Assembly: GCA_003427395.1 (NCBI GenBank)
Contig: BFEA01000045.1
Span: 3,579,083-3,613,825 of the forward strand
Source of the DNA: Chara braunii
Taxonomy: Eukaryota; Streptophyta; Charophyceae; Charales; Characeae
Length of the DNA stretch: 34,743 nt
Reading direction: 5' to 3'
In this document: piece by piece, positions 28,546 to 34,743 of the stretch
Layout of the letters: every line of letters starts with the position of its first letter
Numbering within the stretch: the stretch's first letter is position 1
Program-made: the position numbers and the translations under genes
The notes under the pieces: model-generated
Seen by the model: the letters and a program-made list of their open reading frames with translations, nothing else
Database searches by the model: none
Told to the model about the DNA's origin: nothing

Positions 28546-28764
28546 ATGCGTCCCAACGTAGCACTCGCGACGATTAACATGCCTACTGCTAGAACATCAA
28601 TGCTCATACGTCTGGACAGTTGGCGAGGGATTGGCTTATCTACCATTTGCATTGTCTTATCCTTTATTCTACTTATGGCCAAGTTGCAAGGCTCCAATGG
28701 AACGAGATGCCAGCCGAGTCAAAGTGAAACTTACGAGCAATCTCAATTCAGACTTCAAATCTGA
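28546..28764 (+). CDS. Hypothetical short protein with one possible membrane segment
   Basis: A 72-codon frame from ATG at 28546 to TGA. Residues about 33-50 (IGLSTICIVLSFILLMAKL) are hydrophobic enough to span a membrane, preceded by Arg residues, as in a type II membrane anchor. There is no family match I recognise. It could be a first exon of a host gene, but I see no supported downstream exon; a chance frame is as likely. Confidence 0.2.
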   Translation: MRPNVALATINMPTARTSMLIRLDSWRGIGLSTICIVLSFILLMAKLQGSNGTRCQPSQSETYEQSQFRLQI

Positions 28765-28914
28765 CATATAGCTCCCTCATTCAAAACAAGGAAGAGGGAT
28801 AAAAATTCAAAGGAAACACAAGAAACCAAGATTGGGGTGATCCCTTGAAACATTCCCCTAAATGCTGAAATTTATTTCCAACCCCTCCTCAATGGTACGC
28901 CTACACAGGTGCAC

Positions 28915-29165
28915 TTTACTGCCCCCCGCCCCCCCCCCTCCCCCCACAGGTGAGCATTACACTGTACAAAAAATACTACTTTCCCCCTCGTCCCCCCCCC
29001 CCCCCCCAGAAGCACCCCACCCCATTTGCCACCCCCCCGACCTCTCCCCCCCCTCTCCATCCCCCACCACGTTCCCCCCATTCCCCACCAACACCCCCCC
29101 GACCACCTCGTTGCCACCACCCCCATGGCCCCCCACGTCCCCCACTCTCACCCCCTCCCCCCTCA
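28915..29165 (+). repeat. C-rich low-complexity tract
   Basis: Long runs of C with interspersed T and A. The Pro-rich and Gly-rich frames on the two strands are artefacts of composition. Confidence 0.9.
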
Positions 29166-29397
29166 CTGGTTGGACTACAATGGCGGATTCAGCCCGAACT
29201 GCAAGGTCGAGCCTTGGCCAGACGCTCGACCAGGATCGTCATGACAATCTCGAATACAAAAGGCGGAGCCAAGTTACGGATCGGGGTGATCTCGAGATGA
29301 ACACCCACTGTCACTCAGATTGATTGGAAAACAGGCGACCAGAGTGACAATTTGTAAACAAATAATGTCGTAAGGGCCAGGCAGGGTGAGCCCCGAA

Positions 29398-29489
29398 TAC
29401 GACAGTGGATGATTCTCGGGTTGAGGGTAGGCCACACCCCAAGTACGACAGTGGGTGATTCTGGGGCTGAGGGTAGGCCACAACCGCAC
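29398..29489 (+). repeat. 46-bp tandem repeat, two copies
   Basis: TACGACAGTGGATGATTCTC and TACGACAGTGGGTGATTCTG head two units 46 bases apart, each ending TGAGGGTAGGCCACA. Confidence 0.8.
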
Positions 29490-29836
29490 AAAACAAATGT
29501 ATGATCTACAAGAACTGTGATGGGTTTTCAAAGGGCAATGTAGTGTATGTATGGTGGTAGGCTTGACGTAGGTTGTCATGTATCATGTAGACAACCAGCT
29601 CAGGCTACTTAGTAGTGCTGCCTGCCGAATTTCACTTTCGCAGACGAGCCCTTCGGCTGACTGCCATCGCAACTGCATATCTGTTTAAAGTCTAAACAAA
29701 CAATCTTAATGTTCAGGGATGCTGGACCCGTTTTCCAGCAGGTGCTGCTCCCCACCAATAGATGGAGCCTCCCGGGAAGTGGTAGTGGTATCTGCTCCTA
29801 CCAGCACCCCTAGCATCCACTCGGGTTGTTTGTGCC

Positions 29837-30009
29837 AAAAAAAAAAAAAAAAAGATTATTTTGTTGAAGTTCCTTTTGTTCCCAGTCTTGCATATTTTTC
29901 ATTCAGGCCCGCATAGGCAGCGACGCAGTTCGAACGGTCCGGTGGAAAATATAAGCGTATATACTCCAATCCTAAACTGATGCATATATAGAATATTATA
30001 GATACATAT

Positions 30010-30048
<39 letters not shown>

Positions 30049-30052
30049 TATA
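29837..30052. repeat. Poly(A) run and (CA)n microsatellite
   Basis: An A run at about 29837-29853 and a CA run at about 30014-30044, flanked by TATA-type dinucleotides. The nearby poly-Cys/Val frames are artefacts. Confidence 0.85.
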
Positions 30053-30185
30053 TATTGGCATGGGGCTTGTACGACTGACCGGACAAATTCCGCAGCCAGC
30101 TGTGGCCCGCAGCCGGGCCATGCCACCACCTGGCTGAACCCCAACTGCGCCTACATGTCCCAAATCTGCCCCTGGACCAGGCCTG

Positions 30186-30554
30186 TCAGGTGCAGCTGGG
30201 CCGGGTAGGTTGCAGCCACGGCCACCCGATTGCAGGCACTGCTGTACAGGATGGCCCAAAAGGATCAGCTCCCACTGTATCTAAGACCTGCCATGGACCC
30301 ATATATCGTGGCAGCAACTTAGGTGAAATGTCCTCCTCTCGTGACAACTCAAAATTGATTACCCACACCCAGTCACCTGTGCGAATTGTAGAAGGACGTC
30401 TATGCCGATTAGCCTGCTGAATCATAGCCTTTTGAGCTTTCGGCAGGTTGGCACGGACGCGCTCTATGTCCACACGGTAACGTCTTGTGAACTCTACAGT
30501 TCCAGGCGTCAATGTGGGGGTAGCCTTGTCGATGACATCACAAGAGGCTGCCAT
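30186..30554 (-). pseudogene. int: Integrase C-terminal part of element E
   Basis: The frame reads TPTLTPGTVEFTRRYRVDIE, KAQKAMIQQANRHRRPSTIR, TGDWVWVINFELS and LPRYMGPWQVLDTVGADPFG. This is the region after the integrase core, ending in the GPW beta-barrel. The first five or so residues and everything after GPSC are not integrase-like. There is no chromo-like tail. Confidence 0.7.
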
Positions 30555-31018
30555 GGCTCACCAACCCAATGTAACCGGTAGGGTGTAAAACCAGTAGAGG
30601 AGTGTACAAACGTGTTACACACAAGTTGTGCACGACCTAGATGGAGATCCCAGTCCTGCTGGTCTGGACTGATCACAAAACACAACAGTTGAAACAAAAT
30701 CTGATTCATCACTTCAGCTTGACCATCGGCTTCAGGATGACGTCCAGATGTCATGTCCAGGCAGGAATGAAGGTAAACCTTGCAGTAGGATTGCCATTCA
30801 TTACTGCAAAACCTGGGATCTCGGTCACTGACTATGGAGGTGGGTGGTCCATGATGTGTAACCCACCTATCAGCAAAGGCTGCCTGAACAGCAGGCACAC
30901 GTGCTTCAGCTGGTGAGGGGATGAAGTTTGCATATTTGGAGAACCGATCCACACATACCATAACCTGACGCATGCCAGGAGGCGTGGTCCTACCGAGATC
31001 AGTAAAGTCGATAGACAC
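30509..31018 (-). pseudogene. int: Integrase catalytic core of element E
   Basis: A frame of 169 residues. MSIDFTDLG holds the first catalytic Asp (residue 4), VMVCVDRFSKYANFIP follows, SIVSDRDPRF holds the second (Asp65), and HPEADGQAEVMNQ holds the Glu (Glu102). So the DDE residues are all present, in contrast to B and C. The frame is lost near 30540 after FTPYRLHWVGEPW. Integrase joins element DNA into the host chromosome in the nucleus. Confidence 0.75.
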
Positions 31019-31059
31019 TGATTGTGCAGGAGCATCAGGGAAGGTCGGCGTACCACCTT

Positions 31060-31413
31060 ATTCCTCTGGCATAACTCACAGGTTTCCACATAGTGCAGCA
31101 TGTCACTCCTCATCTACTTCCACAAGAAGTGCTACGACATGGCTGCATACGATTTGAGGGCACCGAAGTGGCCTCGGGCATCATGACACTCTGACATCAG
31201 GAGTGTTCTCAACTTGCAGTCCTGGGGAATGCACAAACATTCCTCACCTCTGCTGCAAGTGTACAACAGATCTGAAACTACAGTACATCCTGCTTCAGAG
31301 GCAGGATCATCCTGAAGATTCCTAACTATGGGCCGAAAAATCGGATCCTGGGGCTGCAAATGGGCTATGGTCTGACGAGTCTTCTCTCCAAAACAGTGAG
31401 TAAAGGAGATCAC
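31060..31413 (-). pseudogene. int: Integrase zinc finger region of element E
   Basis: The frame reads EKTRQTIAHLQPQDPIFRPI, LLYTCSRGEECLCIP and LMSECHDARGHFGALKS (the His-His pair), then two TAG codons, then in the same frame MLHYVETCELCQRNKV (the Cys-Cys pair). Together this is an HHCC zinc finger with two nonsense mutations. After about 31060 the frame is lost. Confidence 0.7.
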
Positions 31414-31775
31414 AAGAACTGCAAGACAGTGAAGAATGCTGCAGTAAAAGAAGAATATAAGTCTGTGTCATTTTACTTTGTTTGTACCCTGCACCCTAAC
31501 ACCCTAAAAAGAAAAGTCCAAAGGGTGAAAATGAGATTGTAAAATGAAGAAGGAAGTGCAGGTGCGCTGAAAACCGAACGTGGTAGACTCTTCACCGAAA
31601 CTGCAAGAAAGAAGAATGCAGTAAAAGAAAGAAGATGTTTGTGTCAACGTTTTTTATTTTTATTTTTGCTTTTTCTCCCTCTGCCTGCTGGTTACCCTGT
31701 CTGCTCCTCTCTTCCTTGTGTTTAAAACCTCTTCCTTCACTCTGCCTCTTTCCCGCAGCGTGCAAGTGGGCTGTT

Positions 31776-31880
31776 ATGGCATACGGGGATGGGGGCAGCT
31801 CGAACTCCACTTCATCAACGTGGCGAGCCTTGTACGTTAGAGGCACGGTGGAGGAGGCGTTAAGAAGACTGAGAAACTGA
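31776..31880 (+). CDS. Short hypothetical frame after a possible splice acceptor
   Basis: 34 codons starting at ATG, Ser-rich then GTVEEALRRLRN. It follows a strong pyrimidine tract ending TTTCCCGCAG. There is no family assignment. It could be an exon or chance. Confidence 0.18.
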   Translation: MAYGDGGSSNSTSSTWRALYVRGTVEEALRRLRN

Positions 31881-32578
31881 ATGATTTCGATGTGCTTTTG
31901 TTTTTTATTTTTATCCTTTCTTCAGGATATAGTGAAACGAAGAATAAGAGGATGTTGTTCTGTGTCATTCTGGTTTGTCTGCCTCTTTGCCTGTCTATCC
32001 TTTCATTTTTCTTTTCTTCGCTCATCTTATTTCTCCTTCTACTTCACGTGCTTGCGGTCTTAGTGAATAGTTTTGTGACAATATATATGCCGACGTTGCT
32101 AGCTCTCTGCGTTTGCAGATCGAACGGCCAGCGTCCGGCCTGTACAACTAGGCGATTCTTCAATTGAACCTTCAATTGATGTTTTTCATTGCTGTATAGA
32201 TTGCGTATTGTCAATTTGCGTTCTGCATTCTGCCCCCTGTTCTCTCATTGCTTCCTGAATCCTTTCAGGGGCTGTATTTCATTCGGCGGGCTCTCCGATT
32301 ACCTGCTACTTTGTCATAATTTTCTTTATGCTTGGAAAATATTAGCCCTGTTAGGTGTTTGATCTGGTACGTTGCCCGGTGCTACGGTTTTGTTATTGTA
32401 TAAGGTATTGTGCACATAAGGACTGTGGTGGCGGTCACCGCAAGGACACAGGTTGGAACCCTTTTCCCGTGCAGTGGGTATAGTTACGGCCCACCTAAGG
32501 TTAGCCAAACCCGGGTGGCAGCCCCCATGTCCATCTCACCTCTTTGTATCGTACTCTTTCGTGTAAACCTCACACATT

Positions 32579-32584
32579 AATAAA
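32579..32584 (+). terminator. Canonical poly(A) signal AATAAA
   Basis: AATAAA in a T-rich context. It could end a transcript from the region at 31414-32570, but no transcript is proven. Confidence 0.3.
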
Positions 32585-32850
32585 GCCTACAGGTTGACTT
32601 GCTTTTGCTGAACTGATGTTGTTGGTCTGTCGGTGCAAGGCTGTGATCACTAGGATCACATTGGATCATACTGGGTCACGACACACTCACCGGGGGATGC
32701 AGAGTCATACATGAACCAACATTCTGTTGGCTCACTGCTAATGGTGAATACCATACGAACAGGACGGCGGCAGGATCAGTTCCCGAACTGGCCGCCGAAC
32801 CTAAAACCCTGCCTTTCTGTGCACCTCTTCGTCTCTTCTCTTACCAAAAA

Positions 32851-33117
32851 ATGAAAAATTTCAAAAAAATAAATGTTACTTTTGAACAAATGAATTCAAC
32901 ACAAAGGATTAATAAGGGGATTCTCGGGAAGTTTCCTACTACTGGCATAGTAGGCGTAGTTCCAGGCAACATAGGTCAGGGAATCCTTGGTAGATTTCCT
33001 GTTGACACTACATTAGACACGGTGGATCAGGGGATTCTTGGGAGATTTCCTGTTGACACTACTTTAGGTATAGTTTCTCATAATAATCATCGACTCTTCT
33101 CTGCTTTTTCCTCCTAG
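32851..33117 (+). pseudogene. Possible N-terminal extension of the GIY-YIG element, with repeats
   Basis: 88 codons from ATG (MKNFKKINVTFEQMNSTQRI) to TAG at 33115. It contains GILGKFPTTG, GILGRFPVDTT and GILGRFPVDTT, spaced 17-21 residues apart. It is in the same frame as the GIY-YIG part and separated from it only by the TAG. Whether it is truly part of that protein, or a separate leader frame, cannot be settled here. The repeat resembles no domain I know. Confidence 0.4.
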
Positions 33118-34743
33118 CCTCATCTACACGCTGATTCCACACGTCGAGTTGATTGGATTCGACACCTTCGCTGGAATACTGATCTCTACTCTGCAGGTAC
33201 TTGGCGCAAGAGGCAGTTGCAACAACTTGACACGGCGATTCAAACAGAGCGTTTTGAATTGCAGTTGAGAGGCATTGATCAGCAGGCATTGCAATCAGGT
33301 ATGGACCCTCTCCGTGTCCGAGGACTGATCTATGCCATCGTTCATATCCCCTCTGGGCGTCTTTACATAGGTCACACTATGCACTCTTCGCATCAACGTT
33401 TGCAGGAACATTGACATATTCGTCGTTTTGCTGCGGAGTTCCGGCGTCGCCGCCTCTACAGTGTCATGTCTTGTCAAAACCCCTTCAATTTTGCAGTCTG
33501 GCCCTTGGAATGTATTGACCCGGCCCTTTACCATACACCGCAGGGTCTTGTTGACGGTAACCTTTTTCGACGGGCAGCTGCGACACGGGAAGCCTATTGG
33601 GTACGCCGGTTGCGAACTCTTCATCCAACTGGTCTCAACGCTGTCCTGCCACTTGCTCGCCTGCCCGCAAGAAGACGACAACGTCGTCCTCAACGATGGA
33701 CACAGACAGGCCCTCGTCCGTCAGACCATCAACGGCCCCAGCCCATTGATTTGCGTCCAGGCCCCGACTTTCAAGTCCGGTCTGCATTGCACAATCTTCT
33801 CTCACAGGCTGCTGCTGGCAATTCGCAACAGATGGAATCTGTCATCCAGCGAGCAACGTCAGTTTGGCGTGCCCGCTTGCTGCAGTGGTTGAGCAATAAT
33901 ATCTCCAATGCAGATATGATTGCGCATATCCGGCAGCTTGAATGCCTGATTCGGAAGTATCAACATGTCCGCCAACGATACACAACCCAGTCTCGAGATG
34001 CCTTCCTTGATCATATTAAAGTTGTGCACATGCACGAGGTGTCTCAGGTAACGGGCCTGCGACAAGCCCTACATGCACCCCAGGTGCTCCACTTGCACCC
34101 TGACCCTGATGCCGCAGCACACCTACGTATCTGTGATAAGTTGTTGCCGCCAACTCGCGTCCAATTCTCTAACTTCACGGAAGTTGCGCTCAGCGTGACA
34201 CCTGGGATCTCTCTGCCTGACCCCTCAGACTGTCAATGTCGGAAAGTGTTTCCTGATTGCTCACACTTAGTCGACGGCCATGTTGTTACAGCCGATTGCG
34301 GCATCATTCCTGATGATCGCCTCCATGACTTGTTCCATGAAGGCTCGAAGTATCGTCTTAATGGACAAATCACTGATGTGCTTCAGGTTGTTACAGTCGG
34401 CCTTGACGAGTATATTGCTAAATACCTGAGGTCGGTCTCCGAGCAGCTTCGACCGGCCGCTCTGAACAAATTGCAGCAATGGTGCTCAGTCGTTCTTACA
34501 CGTTGCCAAAGCAACATCTCATCCCCCCACACTACTACACGACAACCACACTCCCTTCACTCAGTGCACAGGGCTTTCAGACACCTTCAACAACACTTTG
34601 CTATTGTTTCTGTCGACAAGACCTCACACAACTTAGCAATCTGTTGTAAAAATTGGTACCTGTCTCATCTATCTGCTCATTTGGACAGCCCTACCTATGA
34701 TGTGCCTCTTGACTCTGTCGCAGATATTCTCGAACACCACGCG
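33118..34743 (+). pseudogene. GIY-YIG nuclease fused to a Penelope-type reverse transcriptase (partial)
   Basis: The open stretch reads LHADSTRRVDWIRHLRWN and reaches the nuclease: LIYAIVHIPSGRLYIGHT (LIY at 33325-33333, YIG at 33364-33372). Then comes a TGA at 33412 where a sense codon is expected between QEH and HIRRFAAEF, and REAYWVRRLRTLHPTGLN with the likely catalytic Glu (33589-33591). From 33415 there is no stop for 443 codons to the window edge. CQCRKVFPDCSH (34231-34266), GHVVTADCGIIPDDRL and LFHEGSKYRLNG are typical of this RT group, as is VDKTSHNL at the RT start. The TGA makes this copy inactive unless it is an assembly or sequencing error. Confidence 0.75.

Larger units (their letters stand above)
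27968..29836. other. Unassigned sequence with C-rich and short tandem repeats
   Basis: No confident gene apart from one weak candidate at 28546. C-rich low-complexity sequence spans 28915-29165. A 46-bp unit (TACGACAGTGG, TGATTCT, TGAGGGTAGGCCACA) is repeated at 29398 and 29444. Confidence 0.5.
30186..31413 (-). mobile_element. Ty3/gypsy retrotransposon E, integrase fragment
   Basis: On the minus strand, integrase zinc finger, core and SH3-like C-terminal part follow each other. The sequence differs clearly from elements B, C and D (for example ADRWVTHHGPPTSIVSDRD), so it represents another gypsy lineage. Two TAG codons just after AAMS and after FLWK, and frameshifts near 31060 and 30540, break it. 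No RT, RNase H or LTR is found around it, and similarity ends near 30240 with a run into unrelated sequence. Confidence 0.75.
31414..32850 (+). other. Unassigned sequence with intron-like features and a poly(A) signal
   Basis: No known protein is encoded. Four T/C-rich tracts end in a YAG that would serve as a splice acceptor (31756-31758, 31923-31925, 32061-32063, 32116-32118). A short frame MAYGDGGSSNSTSSTWRALY runs from 31776 to a stop at 31880. AATAAA occurs at 32579-32584. This could be the remains of a spliced host gene or of a transposable element leader. Confidence 0.35.
32851..34743 (+). mobile_element. Penelope-like retroelement with N-terminal GIY-YIG, 5' part
   Basis: One reading frame runs from 32851 to the window end, broken only by TAG 33115-33117 and TGA 33412-33414. 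In order it carries Gly-Ile-Leu-Gly repeats, a GIY-YIG nuclease (33325-33600), an Arg/Pro-rich linker, a Cys/His cluster followed by GHVVTADCGII (34231-34310), and the first RT block (VDKTSHNLAICCK, from 34612). Classical Penelope elements carry GIY-YIG at the C-terminus; nuclease before RT is the permuted order of the Chlamys/Naiad clade known from green algae, protists and invertebrates. The RT palm lies beyond the window. Confidence 0.75.

Noticed and set aside
28872-29323. Pro-rich and Gly-rich frames
   Set aside because: Low-complexity C-rich DNA; no family features.
32450-32530. tRNA-like B box (minus strand GGGTTCCAACC)
   Set aside because: No A box and no acceptor stem are visible.
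33295-33693. Minus-strand frame of 132 residues
   Set aside because: It is antisense to the GIY-YIG domain, which has clear motifs on the plus strand.

Overview
This window looks like repeat-dominated nuclear DNA of a plant or streptophyte green alga. It reads like a charophyte such as Chara, but I cannot confirm the species from sequence alone. The grounds are several broken Ty3/gypsy polyproteins, an initiator-tRNA-Met-type primer binding site of plant style, a U6 snRNA retrocopy with a plant-like sequence, long microsatellites, and a Penelope-like retroelement with an N-terminal GIY-YIG nuclease. I found no convincing intact host gene. Nearly all recognisable coding sequence is decayed retroelement.

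Layout. 1-801: no recognisable gene. 802-3190 (+): gag-protease part of gypsy element A, broken by frameshifts and stops. 3192-5215: non-coding LTR-like sequence with hairpin motifs and a long CTT tract. 5970-9290 (-): protease tail, RT, RNase H and integrase of element B, probably the same kind of element as A but inverted. 9320-10760 (-): a second, diverged copy of the LTR-like sequence, inverted relative to 3192-4400. 10786-11520: GC-rich, GTCCC-rich repeats. 11521-14545 (+): pol of gypsy element C, followed by its 3' LTR (14584-15490). 15490-15627: poly(T), a 1-base gap and a U6 snRNA-like sequence on the minus strand. 15628-19417 (-): gag-pro-RT of element D, same family as C, with its 5' LTR and leader at about 19990-21611 (-), including an array of GGTCAAC motifs and an assembly gap in a CT repeat. 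21612-22883: no gene. 22884-23421: a MITE-like element with 35-bp terminal inverted repeats and internal AACGCCCGGGCGTT palindromes. 24143-26146: a probable LTR (24517-25620) ending beside a tRNA-Met-type primer binding site, then a 263-bp tandem duplication. 27877-27914: an exact Nextera mate-pair junction adapter, so the assembly across this point is suspect. 28000-30180: low-complexity and unassigned sequence. 30186-31413 (-): integrase fragment of a third gypsy lineage (E). 31414-32850: unassigned, with intron-like pyrimidine tracts and a poly(A) signal. 32851-34743 (+): 5' part of a GIY-YIG-first Penelope-like element, interrupted by two stop codons and running off the window end.

How the parts relate. 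C and D are tail-to-tail members of one family whose LTRs form a long inverted repeat. A and B are opposed halves of a gag-pro-pol element separated by inverted LTR-like repeats, which suggests an inversion. Three places carry clear assembly artefacts (15490-15545, 20379-20467, 27877-27914), so long-range order should be treated with caution.
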